The notes under the pieces: generated by a model | Seen by the model: only the letters and a program-made list of their open reading frames with translations | What the model was told of the DNA's origin: nothing | Database searches by the model: none | Origin: Rhodocyclales bacterium | GTDB lineage: Bacteria; Pseudomonadota; Gammaproteobacteria; Burkholderiales; Rhodocyclaceae | Length of the DNA stretch: 64,000 nt | NCBI GenBank assembly: GCA_028292485.1 | Contig: JAQGMG010000024.1 | Span: 1-64,000 of the forward strand | Direction of reading: 5' to 3' | Program-made: the position numbers and the translations under genes | Part shown: piece after piece, positions 1-9,045 of the stretch | Position numbering within the stretch: position 1 is the stretch's first letter | Layout: the number at the start of each line of letters is the position of its first letter

Positions 1-140
1 AGCGTCGTCTTGCCGGCGCCGGTGCGCCCGATCAGGCCCAGCGTGCAACCCGTGTCCAGCGTCAGCGAGACGCCGCGCAGTATGGCTTTGCCGTCGACGG
101 AGCGATTCAGGTTATCTACTTCGATCATTGCATTTGGCAT
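1..140 (-). CDS. ABC transporter ATP-binding protein, N-terminal fragment
   Basis: Only the first 46 or so codons are in the window; the gene runs off the left edge. The N-terminus is a typical ABC ATPase start and reaches a Walker A motif, GRTGAGKTTL, that would bind ATP. It begins 2 bases after the stop of the YtrA-type regulator on the same strand, so the two are surely co-transcribed. In the YtrA family such regulators control an adjacent ABC exporter or permease. The substrate cannot be told from this fragment. Confidence 0.9.
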   Translation of the reverse strand, partial: MPNAMIEVDNLNRSVDGKAILRGVSLTLDTGCTLGLIGRTGAGKTT

Positions 141-142
141 TT

Positions 143-538
143 TCAGCGTGCCTTCCCGTTTTGTCGTTGTTGGAGTTTTTCTTTCAGTGCTGCGAGTACT
201 TCGTCTGCCGACAGGCCCAGCTGCGTGGCTTCGGCCGCGACGCGTTCCAGCACCGGTTCCAGCAACGCCAGCCGATTTGGCGTTGCTGGCGAGGCAAGTG
301 CGGCTACAGACATCGCCGCGCCTCGATTACGCTGCAGGACACCTTCGGCCTCCAGCAGGCTGAAGGCCTTGGAAATCGTCATCGGATTCACGGCGTGCTC
401 AGCGGCCAGCGCGCGGACAGACGGCAACTCATCTCCGGCAGCGAGTTGACCGGCCGCAATGAGGCGGCGAATCTGCGCCATCAGTTGGCGATAGATCGGA
501 TCGGCTTGATGCGGGTCGAGGTGAAAGCGTGCTGGCAT
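143..538 (-). CDS. GntR family transcriptional regulator, YtrA subfamily
   Basis: This 131-residue protein has an N-terminal GntR winged helix (about residues 10-75, with DPIYRQLMAQIRRLIAAG and LPSVRALAAEHAVNPMTISK) and only a short helical tail. That short form defines the YtrA subfamily, which has no large effector domain. Such proteins are local repressors of a following ABC transporter gene, and here an ABC ATPase starts 2 bases downstream. No Shine-Dalgarno sequence precedes the ATG. A possible -10 (TAGTAT) ends 6 bases before it, so the message may be leaderless. A palindromic operator candidate overlaps this promoter, suggesting autoregulation. Confidence 0.9.
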   Translation of the reverse strand: MPARFHLDPHQADPIYRQLMAQIRRLIAAGQLAAGDELPSVRALAAEHAVNPMTISKAFSLLEAEGVLQRNRGAAMSVAALASPATPNRLALLEPVLERVAAEATQLGLSADEVLAALKEKLQQRQNGKAR

Positions 539-545
539 GGCCGAA

Positions 546-576
546 TACTAGTGTATTGATTCACTAATACACAAGG
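546..576 (-). promoter_or_regulatory. Promoter and palindromic operator of the YtrA-type regulator
   Basis: On the minus strand TTGTGT (576-571), an 18-base spacer and TAGTAT (552-547) look like -35 and -10 boxes. The spacer holds inverted repeats: GTGTATT at 551-557 pairs with AATACAC at 566-572, and TAGTG pairs with CACTA. The predicted transcription start falls at or next to the ATG at 538. Repressor binding here would block the promoter. Inferred from sequence only. Confidence 0.5.
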
Positions 577-623
577 AGAAAATGAGGCACTGCCCTTTTG
601 GGCGGATTGCCAAAAAGAAGGGG

Positions 624-798
624 ATTACATACTTGACTTGCAGCGCCCCAATTCTCGTCATTCCCGCGAAAGCGGGAATCCACTCGCGCGCACGGACCTC
701 ACATAGAAGTGGATTCCCGCTTTCGCGGGAATGACTGTCTTTTGGCAGAAATCGCATTTCCAAACGTGATTTGCCGTTCTGCAAGTCAGGTATGTAAT
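624..798. repeat. Nested inverted-repeat element, outer arms
   Basis: The 20-base arm at 624-643 (ATTACATACTTGACTTGCAG) is matched, with one mismatch, by the reverse complement of 779-798. The arms enclose a second inverted repeat (657-735), giving a 175-bp nested palindrome. No coding sequence fits inside. It sits between the divergently placed YtrA-type regulator and the diguanylate cyclase gene. It could be a miniature mobile element or a structured RNA region. I see nothing recognisable in the 799-1094 stretch that follows, apart from the ribosome binding site of the next gene. Confidence 0.6.
657..735. repeat. REP-like inverted repeat (ATTCCCGCGAAAGCGGGAAT family)
   Basis: Two copies of the self-palindromic unit GTCATTCCCGCG-AAAGCGGGAAT lie head to head, at about 657-685 and 708-735, joined by a short spacer. 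Each unit is itself a hairpin. This type of extragenic repeat is common in GC-rich proteobacterial genomes. It is non-coding. Confidence 0.85.
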
Positions 799-1094
799 TT
801 CCGTGCGTATCCCCGCAAATTCCTGCCTCTTCTTTCCTAAAGCGACCGTTGTTCCATGGAAATGGGGCGCCAAAATGCGTCATCAATCCCTGTGTATCTG
901 CGCTACGCGAGGTCCAGAATCGTCGATATCGGGCCCTTCAAGTTTTTCATTGAAACAAACCTTCGAACTGAAGTCGTCGCGTGCGCTGCCGTTAATTCAG
1001 GAGCGCGCGGGCTTGAGAAAGGCCGATACACAGGACTGCTACCGACCCTGCGGCCGTGGCTGCATCTTCGATGCGCTATATACAGGAGAGATTG

Positions 1095-2573
1095 ATGGCT
1101 CGTAGGTCAAAGGCAGCAAACGCTTCACGTTGGACCATTCTGCTTGCCGAGGATGATCCGGAATACGCGCAAACCACGTGCAGCCTGCTCGAGCGCGAAG
1201 GCCATACCGTCCTGTGGGCCGACAATGGCATCAAGGCGCTGGAGATATTGCGCGAGCAGCACATCGATCTGTTGCTGCTGGATTTCTACATGCCGGGTAT
1301 GACCGGCGAAGAGACGGTGTTGGAGCTGCGCAAGTTCAACGATCACACCCAGGTGATCCTGCAAACCGGCTACGCCAGCGAACAACCGCCGCGCGCCTTG
1401 CTCAAGCGACTCGATATCCAGGGCTACCACGACAAGAGCGATGGGCCGGAAAAGCTGCTCATCTGGACCGATGTCGGGCTCAAGTCCGCCTATACCGTCC
1501 AGTTGCTGCACAAGAGCCGACAAGGGCTGCGTTACATCCTCGACGCCACGCCCGAGCTGCACAAGATCCAGCCGCTAGACGATCTCCTGCAAGGCATCAT
1601 CCTGCAGATCGCCGGCCTGCTCGGGTCGGCCAACTCGTTCCTGGCGATCGATCCGAAGAGCGTGCAGCGCTCCGGTGAAATGCAGGCAGAAGGCTTCCTG
1701 GTCATGGTGGCGGATGAGACGGAACTTGCCATCCATGCCAGCACCGGCCGTTTCGCCGGCTACAAGCACGCGGCGGACTGCCTTGATGAAGAGGAGCTGG
1801 GAGTGGTAAGCGACACCCTGCAGCAACAGGGCATACGCGTCATCGAGAATTCGACCATCGTGCCGCTGTGTGTGGGTGAAGTGGTCATCGGCATTGTTTA
1901 CCTGGACCGTTCCGTCAATCTGCAGCGCGATATCGAGTTGCTGCAGGTTTTCGCCAACCAGGCAGCCGTCGCCATCCGCAATTCGCAGTTGTATGAGATG
2001 GCCACCCTGGACCCGCTCACCGGCGTCTATGTGCGTCGCTTCTTCGATCAATGGCTGCTACGCGAGCTGCGCGCGGCATTCCGTGCCAAGCGCCCGCTGT
2101 CCCTGTTGATGGTCGACCTCGACAAACTCAAGCTGATCAACGATACCGCCGGACATCTCGGTGGCGATCGCGCCCTGTCCATCATGGGCAAGGTGCTGCG
2201 TCAGTCCTTGCGGGATATCGACATCTGTGGCCGCTTCGGCGGTGATGAATTTGCCGTGCTGCTGCGCGAACCCGGCTCGGAGGGGGGCCAGATCATTGCC
2301 AAGCGCATTCTGCAGGCGCTCGAGGGCAAGACCGTCGAAGGCCCGCAAGCCACCTTGCCCGTCGAGGCGAGTATTGGCATCAGCGTATTGATGCCGCACG
2401 ACTTCGATCTTGCACTGCTGCCGCGCCCTATTCCAGCGTCCTATTTTGAAGACATGGTCCGCATCTTGATAGATGAAGCTGACCGCGCTCTGTACAAAGC
2501 CAAGCACCGGGAGAACGGTTGTTGTTTCGAACAAGGCGCTGCTGTTCAGTGGGCCCCGTTTTCGAATAGCTGA
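1095..2573 (+). CDS. Response regulator with GAF-like and GGDEF domains (diguanylate cyclase)
   Basis: This 492-residue cytosolic protein should make cyclic di-GMP when phosphorylated. An N-terminal receiver domain (about 15-140) has the acidic pair in LLAEDD, phospho-acceptor Asp63 in LLLLDFYMPGMTG and a conserved Lys in HDKSDG. A central GAF-like region (about 160-310) follows. The C-terminal GGDEF domain has an intact signature at residues 382-386, and RDID five residues before it matches the RxxD product-inhibition site, so the enzyme looks active and feedback-controlled. I chose the ATG at 1095 because AGGAGA precedes it at good spacing; an in-frame ATG at 1056 lacks this. Two unusual histidine kinases lie downstream on the same strand, after 483 bases, and may be its partners. 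Confidence 0.9.
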   Translation: MARRSKAANASRWTILLAEDDPEYAQTTCSLLEREGHTVLWADNGIKALEILREQHIDLLLLDFYMPGMTGEETVLELRKFNDHTQVILQTGYASEQPPRALLKRLDIQGYHDKSDGPEKLLIWTDVGLKSAYTVQLLHKSRQGLRYILDATPELHKIQPLDDLLQGIILQIAGLLGSANSFLAIDPKSVQRSGEMQAEGFLVMVADETELAIHASTGRFAGYKHAADCLDEEELGVVSDTLQQQGIRVIENSTIVPLCVGEVVIGIVYLDRSVNLQRDIELLQVFANQAAVAIRNSQLYEMATLDPLTGVYVRRFFDQWLLRELRAAFRAKRPLSLLMVDLDKLKLINDTAGHLGGDRALSIMGKVLRQSLRDIDICGRFGGDEFAVLLREPGSEGGQIIAKRILQALEGKTVEGPQATLPVEASIGISVLMPHDFDLALLPRPIPASYFEDMVRILIDEADRALYKAKHRENGCCFEQGAAVQWAPFSNS

Positions 2574-2597
2574 TTTCCAGAGAGGGCACCGTCGAAG

Positions 2598-2692
2598 CCG
2601 TTCGCCCCGAATGCCGCGCAGCGGCTGTATCGCGGGGTGGTCGATCACGCACAGGCCTCGATACACCGCTGCGCGGCACTCGGCCCGAACGG
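2598..2692. repeat. Intergenic inverted repeat
   Basis: A 35-base arm beginning CCGTTCGCCCCGAATGCCGC (2598-2632) pairs imperfectly with 2659-2692, leaving a loop of about 26 bases. It lies 24 bases past the diguanylate cyclase stop and may act as a transcript-end hairpin, although no T-run follows. The arm opening (CCGTTCGCCC) is shared with the repeat at 27451-27573. Confidence 0.65.
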
Positions 2693-3056
2693 ACTGTCGT
2701 GTTTTACGAAACCTCCAAACCCTTCGCCACCCGGGTCACCAGGATTCAACAGAAAAAATTGCTTTGGTATCGGGGTTTTCTCTGTGCACCGTGGTGACCT
2801 GAGCGTCTTGGTGGCGACAAGATTTCTGAATCCGAACTTATTCAGTACTGCCCTCATCTTTTTTCCAGTCCAGCCGTTAGCTCTTCAACATGGAAAGTTT
2901 CCATTCCGGAAATTTCTGGTTACCAGTCCGGAAATAACGCTGACAATGATTCGGTCATGACGCTATTGAAATCGCCTATCGACAGCTATCAAGTTCGCGC
3001 GTAGCAGGCTTTATCGCCACATCACTCTTCAGACAAATTTACTCACACGTGCGGCC
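2693..3056. other. Non-coding gap upstream of the tandem kinases
   Basis: No convincing gene is seen in these 364 bases. The stretch is more AT-rich towards its right end, as expected of a promoter region. No clear Shine-Dalgarno sequence precedes the next ATG. Confidence 0.5.
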
Positions 3057-5342
3057 ATGAATCGTCCTCAACCCCATCTCGGTCTGGTCCTGTTCGACCC
3101 TTATGTGGGCTCGTTCTTCTGGACACTTACCGCCAACTGCCTGCATACCGAAGCGATGCAACGCGGTGTGCGCTTGTCCACCGTCGCCGTGCAGACGATC
3201 GCCGAACAGGCCGCCGCACTGGAGCAACTGCTGGAACAGTCTGTCGATGCATTGGTCATGAAGCCGATGTCGACGCACGATGCGGGCATCGCCGCAATCC
3301 TGCACCAGGCACATCTGCGTGGTATCCCCGTCATTACGCTGGACTCGACGATTACGGACAGCGAGATAAGCTGCACGGTCGGCTCCGACAACGTCAGGGG
3401 TCAGGCCATGACGGCGGAATACATCTTCGAGCGCCTCGGCAAGCGCGGCAAGGTAGCCTACTTCCAGGGCGACCAGGGCGTGCCAGCGGGCGTGATGCGC
3501 GCCCGGAGTTTCACGGAGACCTTGAGCCGCTATCCGGAAATATCGCTGTGCCATGAAATCATGATGGCATGGACGACGCACATCTCCCGTCGTGTCGAAG
3601 GCGCACGGCATATGCGCGACATACTGGCGCAGACACCCGATCTGGGGGCCCTGATCTCATCCACCGACGAGGGCGCTCTGGGTGCGCTGGATGCCCTCGA
3701 GGAAGCGGGCCTGATCGGCAAGATACTGGTCGCCGGCTTCGACGGCACGCCGGAAGCCTTGCTGGCGGTGAGGAACAACAGGATGGCTGTCACGCTCAGG
3801 CAGCGGCCGGACCTGATTGCAGCCCACACCCTCGACGCAATGCTCGCCGCAATGCGCGGCGAGAGCCTGCCGCCGATGATATTTACCGAAATCGACCTGA
3901 TTACGATGGACAACGTGTATGAGTCCTCCCTGAGCGCATTGCAGATGATGCCGGGGCTCATTCTCAATCTGGCGGACAACCATCAGGTTCAGCAACGTTT
4001 GCAGCAAGCCGTCATCGCCAATCAGCAACACATCCTGCAGACGGTCATCGCCGTCTCCAGTGCAGTCAGTCACATCCGCGACCCGGGCGAGCTGATGGAC
4101 CAGGTGATCGAGCTGATCTGCCAGCGCTTCGATTTTGATTACACCGCCTTGTATCTGGTCGAACAGCACGGCAACGTGCCGACCCATATCGCATTGAAAG
4201 CCTGCAATCTCGGCCCGCAAATGCAATCGACGACGCGGGCGCACGCCACCATCGCACTCAGCGAAAGCGTATTGATGGCAGGATGCATACAGGACAGACA
4301 GGCGCAGATCGCTCACGACCTGAAAGATGGCGAAACGCTCTGCGTGCAGCGCTTGCCCGATGTGCGCTCGGAGCTGGTCATCCCCTTGAGTGCAGGCACC
4401 CAGACAATTGGTGTGCTCAACATCCAGAGTTTCAAGAACCGCGCTTTCGATCAGGACACTTTTACGGTGTTGCAGGCCATCGCGCACCAGATCGGCATCG
4501 CGCTGGAGAACGCCAACCTCTATGCGGAAACGGTAAGCCGTGCGCAGGAGCAGGTCGAGAATCAGCAGAAACTGCTGACGGCAGAAAAAATGGCCTCGCT
4601 CGGTCGCCTCACGGCAGGCATCGCACACGAAATGAATACGCCGCTGGCGGCGGTCCGCTCGGCAATGAGTGAGCTCGGTCAATTGATCGACGAGTACGAA
4701 GAGTCCATCGACGATCCGCAAGTCAACGCCGAAGATCACCACGGCATTGCCAAGGAAATGAAGAACGCCGTGACGCTCGCCAGCGGCTCGGCGGCGCGGG
4801 CGGCCAGTTTCGTGCAAGGCGTCAAGTCGCAGACACGCGACCTGTCGGCACACGAACATGTCAATTTCGACCCCGTCCCGGTCATTCAGGAATCGGTTCT
4901 GCTCCTCAGCCACGCTTTGCGTCAGGCCAACTGCCCGGTCGCTTTTCAACCTCACGCGGAGCGGCCGACCCTGTACGGTTCGCCCGGCCGCCTGGCCCAG
5001 GTCATCACCAATCTGCTTACCAATGCCATCGATGCCAGTCAGGACAAAGGCGGCTGTCCGATCACACTGACGCTGCTGCCACAAGGACAGTATCTGGAGG
5101 CGCGCGTCAGCGATCAGGGCTCCGGCATTCCGGAGGAAATTCTGGATAAAGTGCTCACCCCGATGTTTACCACCAAGGCCTACGGCAAGGGCACGGGGCT
5201 GGGCCTGGCCATCGTCCATGAGATTGTCACGACCGACTTCAGAGGCACGCTGGACATTGAAAGCACAGTAGGCCAAGGCACCACGTTCATCCTAAAACTA
5301 TCGACCGAAACGACGCCGACCGGCACAACCAACGCCGAGTAG
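3057..5342 (+). CDS. Sugar-binding-protein-like domain / GAF / histidine kinase fusion, copy 1
   Basis: This 761-residue protein begins directly with an RbsB/LacI-type periplasmic-binding-protein fold (about 7-290; VDALVMKPMS, GIPVITLDS, GKVAYFQGDQG, ILVAGFDGTPEALLAV). A GAF domain follows (about 345-490), then a HisKA dimerisation helix with phospho-acceptor His524 in GIAHEMNTPLAAV, and an ATPase domain ending in KGTGLGLAIVHEIV. Binding-protein domains on kinases are usually periplasmic, but I see no signal peptide and no hydrophobic segment anywhere, so the protein appears cytosolic, like LacI-family repressors. It probably senses a small intracellular ligand such as a sugar. A near-identical architecture follows 37 bases downstream. 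The start codon has only a weak ribosome binding site. Confidence 0.88.
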   Translation: MNRPQPHLGLVLFDPYVGSFFWTLTANCLHTEAMQRGVRLSTVAVQTIAEQAAALEQLLEQSVDALVMKPMSTHDAGIAAILHQAHLRGIPVITLDSTITDSEISCTVGSDNVRGQAMTAEYIFERLGKRGKVAYFQGDQGVPAGVMRARSFTETLSRYPEISLCHEIMMAWTTHISRRVEGARHMRDILAQTPDLGALISSTDEGALGALDALEEAGLIGKILVAGFDGTPEALLAVRNNRMAVTLRQRPDLIAAHTLDAMLAAMRGESLPPMIFTEIDLITMDNVYESSLSALQMMPGLILNLADNHQVQQRLQQAVIANQQHILQTVIAVSSAVSHIRDPGELMDQVIELICQRFDFDYTALYLVEQHGNVPTHIALKACNLGPQMQSTTRAHATIALSESVLMAGCIQDRQAQIAHDLKDGETLCVQRLPDVRSELVIPLSAGTQTIGVLNIQSFKNRAFDQDTFTVLQAIAHQIGIALENANLYAETVSRAQEQVENQQKLLTAEKMASLGRLTAGIAHEMNTPLAAVRSAMSELGQLIDEYEESIDDPQVNAEDHHGIAKEMKNAVTLASGSAARAASFVQGVKSQTRDLSAHEHVNFDPVPVIQESVLLLSHALRQANCPVAFQPHAERPTLYGSPGRLAQVITNLLTNAIDASQDKGGCPITLTLLPQGQYLEARVSDQGSGIPEEILDKVLTPMFTTKAYGKGTGLGLAIVHEIVTTDFRGTLDIESTVGQGTTFILKLSTETTPTGTTNAE

Positions 5343-5379
5343 CATCAACACGCGCACAGAAACGACACCGACACACTCA

Positions 5380-7665
5380 ATGGCCCCGAACAACTCTATC
5401 CACGTCGGTTTCATCCTCATCAATCCTGTCTTTTTGTGGGCAGTGACATCGAGCATGATGCAAGCGGAAGCGCAGCGCCGCGGGGTACGTCTGACGATCG
5501 TACCGGTGACGACCATCGACGAGCAGCTTGCCGAAATCGAGCGGCAACTGAGCCTGAATGTCGATGCGCTGATCATCAAGCCGATGAACAGCGAAGACCC
5601 CAGACTGCTGGCGCTGGCGCGCCGCGCAATCGCCGCCAGGATCCCCATCATTACCGTCGACTCGAAACTGGCGGAGATCAATACCTGCACGGTTGGCTCG
5701 GACAACAAGAAGGGGCAGGCCCTGGTGGCCAACCACATTTTCGAATGCATGGGCGGGCGCGGCAAGGTCGCCTACTTCGAAGGCGATCAACGTCTGAACA
5801 TCGGCCGTATGCGCGCAGTGGGCTTCCACGAATTATTGCCGCGATATCCGGATATTCAATTGGCCTATCAGTCGGTGCTGGACTGGGACAAGGAAACGCC
5901 CGTCACGGTCAGGGAACGGCGCATCTGCCACATGCGCGAAGCGCTCGCTCAGCACGCCGACCTTGGCGGCGTGATCGTTGCGACCGACGTGGGCGCGCTG
6001 GACGTTTCCACAGTGATTGCCGAGCACGGCCTGACGGGCAAGATTCTCGTCTCCGGTTTCGATGCCATCCCCGAAGCCTTCATTGCGATCCGCACCGGAC
6101 GCATGACTGCCACCACCCGCCAGTCGCCACGCTCCATTGCAGCAGCGGCACTGGATGCGGTGGCCAGTGCCCTGAACGGCGAAGTCCTGCCGGACTACGT
6201 GTACGCCGACATCGATCTTGTCACCCGCGACAATGCCGACGAATTGTCGCTCGATACGTTGCAAACCGTACCGGGATTGATCCGTGATCTGGCCGAACAT
6301 CATCAACGCAATCGCCAGCTGCAGCAGGCGATCATCAGCACGCAAAAGAACATCCTGGAAACGGTCGCCGCGGTATCGAACGCCGTCAGCCAGATTCGCG
6401 AGCAAAGCCAGATGATGTTGCAGGTAGTCGACTTGCTGGCCAAGCGTTTCGATCTGGAACACGTCGCCTTGTATTTTCACAATGACGGCAAGCGCGATGG
6501 CCAAACCGAACCGGCACCGGAGGTCGATTTCCTGTTGCAGGCCGCCAGCGGTGAAACCGCCGGCAGCGCGCAGATCCGGATAACTCAGACCGACAGTGCA
6601 CTGCTCGCCGAATGCACGGCGAGCCAGTTGCCCGCCGTATGGCACGACAAGGCGGAAGCCGCGCCCTCGCCCGCCGTACAACGCAGGCCAAACGTGCAAT
6701 CCGAACTCGTGTTGCCACTCAAATCCGGCCAGCAATTGATCGGTGTGCTCGATCTGCAAAGCCTCAGCGCCAAGGCATTCGATGCCGATGCGCAAATGGT
6801 GTTGCTGGCGATTGCCGAGCAGGTGGCGATCGCAATTGACAACGCGCGTCTCTATGCCGAAACGGTACGCAACGCCCAGGAGCAGGCCGAGAACCGCGAG
6901 CGGCTCGTGGTTGCGGAGAAAATGGCCTCCCTCGGACGTTTGACCGGCGGTATCGCACACGAAATGAATACGCCGCTGGCGGCCGTGCGCTCTGCGGTGG
7001 TGGAGCTTGCGGCCCTGGTCAAGGAGTATCGCGAGGCCGTCGACGACCCGGATGTGAATGCCGACGATCATCGCGAGATCGCCAAGGAAATGGATACAGC
7101 ATTGAACCTGGCAAGTGCTTCAGCGGAAAAAGCGGCCGGATTCGTGCGTAGCGTGAAAGCACAAACCCGCGACACATCGACGCAACAGCTTGTCAGCTTC
7201 AATGCCGTGCCCGTGATTCAAGAGGCCGTCGTCCTGCTGAGCCATGCATTGCGCAAGGAAAAATGCGATATGCAATTTGAATTCTCGGAAGAGCATATCG
7301 AACTGTTCGGCTCACCTACCCGCCTGGCCCAGGCAGTCACCAACCTGGTCGGCAACGCCATCGACGCCAGTGCCTGCAAGGGAGGTGGTCCAATCAAGCT
7401 GGCGCTCTCTCAAACCGCTACCAACGCCACGATACGCGTTACGGATTCCGGCTGCGGCATCCCCACCGAGGTACTGTCCAGAATGTATGACCCGATGTTT
7501 TCCACAAAACCTTTCGGGCAAAGCACCGGCCTCGGCCTCACCATCGTGCATGACGTCGTCACCGGCGATTTTCGCGGCAGCATCAACGTCGACACTAAAG
7601 TGGGAGAAGGCACGACCTTCATTCTGCACCTGTCGAAAGGCAGCACACACGCGTCAGTGTCTTGA
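5380..7665 (+). CDS. Sugar-binding-protein-like domain / GAF / histidine kinase fusion, copy 2
   Basis: A paralogue of the preceding gene with exactly the same length (761 residues) and domain order: binding-protein fold about 5-290 (VDALIIKPMN, RIPIITVDSKL, GKVAYFEGDQR, ILVSGFDAIPEAFIAI), GAF about 345-490, HisKA with His527 in GIAHEMNTPLAAV, and ATPase with STGLGLTIVHDVV. It too lacks a signal peptide or membrane helices. The kinase half is more conserved between the copies than the ligand-binding half, which fits two sensors with different ligands feeding a common output. It probably forms an operon with copy 1. There is no receiver protein on its 3' side, so the diguanylate cyclase at 1095 is the nearest candidate partner. 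Confidence 0.88.
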   Translation: MAPNNSIHVGFILINPVFLWAVTSSMMQAEAQRRGVRLTIVPVTTIDEQLAEIERQLSLNVDALIIKPMNSEDPRLLALARRAIAARIPIITVDSKLAEINTCTVGSDNKKGQALVANHIFECMGGRGKVAYFEGDQRLNIGRMRAVGFHELLPRYPDIQLAYQSVLDWDKETPVTVRERRICHMREALAQHADLGGVIVATDVGALDVSTVIAEHGLTGKILVSGFDAIPEAFIAIRTGRMTATTRQSPRSIAAAALDAVASALNGEVLPDYVYADIDLVTRDNADELSLDTLQTVPGLIRDLAEHHQRNRQLQQAIISTQKNILETVAAVSNAVSQIREQSQMMLQVVDLLAKRFDLEHVALYFHNDGKRDGQTEPAPEVDFLLQAASGETAGSAQIRITQTDSALLAECTASQLPAVWHDKAEAAPSPAVQRRPNVQSELVLPLKSGQQLIGVLDLQSLSAKAFDADAQMVLLAIAEQVAIAIDNARLYAETVRNAQEQAENRERLVVAEKMASLGRLTGGIAHEMNTPLAAVRSAVVELAALVKEYREAVDDPDVNADDHREIAKEMDTALNLASASAEKAAGFVRSVKAQTRDTSTQQLVSFNAVPVIQEAVVLLSHALRKEKCDMQFEFSEEHIELFGSPTRLAQAVTNLVGNAIDASACKGGGPIKLALSQTATNATIRVTDSGCGIPTEVLSRMYDPMFSTKPFGQSTGLGLTIVHDVVTGDFRGSINVDTKVGEGTTFILHLSKGSTHASVS

Positions 7666-7816
7666 TTCGATCTACAGATAAGAAAACGCTCGGATCATGT
7701 GCCTTGATCTGCAGCTTTCAGTCGTTCCAGCTCATCATTGAAGGTCATCGCCCCATCCTCCAGGGAGTCGTTAGATCAGCCGCGGTGGTGACTAGCCACG
7801 CGTTTCAGACTGCTAT

Positions 7817-9037
7817 CTAGTCGACTTTGTCCGGGAACAGTCCCGGCATCCACCGGGCCGCGAGCGTTGCTGGAAATGCCAGATGTAGGGGTGCGCGACT
7901 GCTTTCTGATGTGAGTACGTTCTTTTCCAGCAGCGCAGACACAACGCGACGGGCCTGCCGGTCACCTGTGCCGACAATATCGGCCACGTCACCGCGCGGC
8001 AGTTCGCCCCGGTAGAGAATGGCTTCGAGGACATTTCCGGATTTTGGAGGAAGGTTGCCGAGTCTGATTTCTTCATCAGTCCATTGAAGAATTCTTGTGC
8101 GCAGCAAGTCTGGGCGGACAAGCTTCTCCATGAAGGCCACCTGGTCAATACAGGTCTCCAGAAAGAACCGCGTGAAGTCGGTAAGTTCTTCTTCGCTCAA
8201 ATTGCCACGCCCGTCGAGATCGTTCCGGCGCTGAAGATCGCAATTTGCCAAATGGGTTTTGTATGTCTGCACGTTTCTGGCCAAGCCCCGCGCAACTGAC
8301 CATATGCCACCGGTATCTAGTGTTTCTAGCAGGTTGGCATGTGACACAAGTCGAGCCACCCGCCCGTTGCCATCAAGAAACGGGTGAATCCACAGCAGCC
8401 TATGATGAGCTGCAGGAGCCGCCAGAATGGCTTCTGTTTTCCGCAGGCCGGCATAGACTTTCTCAAAATGCTCAAGAAAGCGTGGAACCGCGCCGGGACT
8501 GATGGCGATGTGCTGGCCCACCTTTACGTCCTGCTCCCTGAGCTGGCCGGGAATTACTTTTTCCATTCGCCCGGTTTCTGGGTTTTTGGCCCAAAGCAAA
8601 TCGTCCGGGAGGTGTTCGCAAAAACGATGGTGAACTTCTCTGATCCCATCGATTGAGAACGCGCGTCCCGTAAGACCGCCTGCGTCAATCCATTGCTGGA
8701 CGGCGATATGAGCCGCTGCTTCAAGCTGGAGATCCCGTTTATAGGGATCGGCGCTGTAGTCTTTCTTGAGCGCCTTTTCGATGTCGATGGGGTGTGTGTC
8801 GTGGCCTTCGATGAGATTGCTGTAATAGCAATTCATAGCCCGTACCAGATCGGCCAAGGCGATACGTATGCCCTCAGGCAGACTGCGGCGGAAGCTTGCC
8901 GAGCGTACGGCAACCTCAAGAGCTAAATCAGTAAGCTTGCCCCGATGCCTAGACCCCTCCGATATGAGCAAGGGCCCCATCAATGAAGGTAACTCTTTGT
9001 CGTCTCTGACCGCTTCCATGTCCGCTTCTATGTCCAC
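7817..9037 (-). CDS. Fic family protein (probable AMP-transferase)
   Basis: The 406-residue protein carries the Fic signature HPFLDGNGRVAR (His218), the active-site loop that transfers AMP from ATP to a target protein. An N-terminal inhibitory helix motif, SNLIEG (residues 73-78, fitting [S/T]xxxE[G/N]), marks it as a class II Fic that can block its own ATP site with a glutamate. The C-terminal third looks like a winged-helix region (SGNVLEAILYRGELPRGDVA), as in the Fic proteins with a DNA-binding tail. The start appears to be GTG at 9037; an ATG at 9019 is the alternative. A 14-bp palindrome sits just upstream. No antitoxin gene is adjacent. It lies 227 bases from tRNA-Ser, a common site for accessory genes. 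Confidence 0.9.
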   Translation of the reverse strand: MDIEADMEAVRDDKELPSLMGPLLISEGSRHRGKLTDLALEVAVRSASFRRSLPEGIRIALADLVRAMNCYYSNLIEGHDTHPIDIEKALKKDYSADPYKRDLQLEAAAHIAVQQWIDAGGLTGRAFSIDGIREVHHRFCEHLPDDLLWAKNPETGRMEKVIPGQLREQDVKVGQHIAISPGAVPRFLEHFEKVYAGLRKTEAILAAPAAHHRLLWIHPFLDGNGRVARLVSHANLLETLDTGGIWSVARGLARNVQTYKTHLANCDLQRRNDLDGRGNLSEEELTDFTRFFLETCIDQVAFMEKLVRPDLLRTRILQWTDEEIRLGNLPPKSGNVLEAILYRGELPRGDVADIVGTGDRQARRVVSALLEKNVLTSESSRAPLHLAFPATLAARWMPGLFPDKVD

Positions 9038-9045
9038 ATTGAAGT

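Noticed and set aside
657-735. CRISPR-like repeat
   Set aside because: Two inverted, not direct, units without spacers; it is a REP-type palindrome.
548-886. Frames in the repeat region at 0.5-0.9 kb
   Set aside because: They are translations of REP-type palindromes, not genes.
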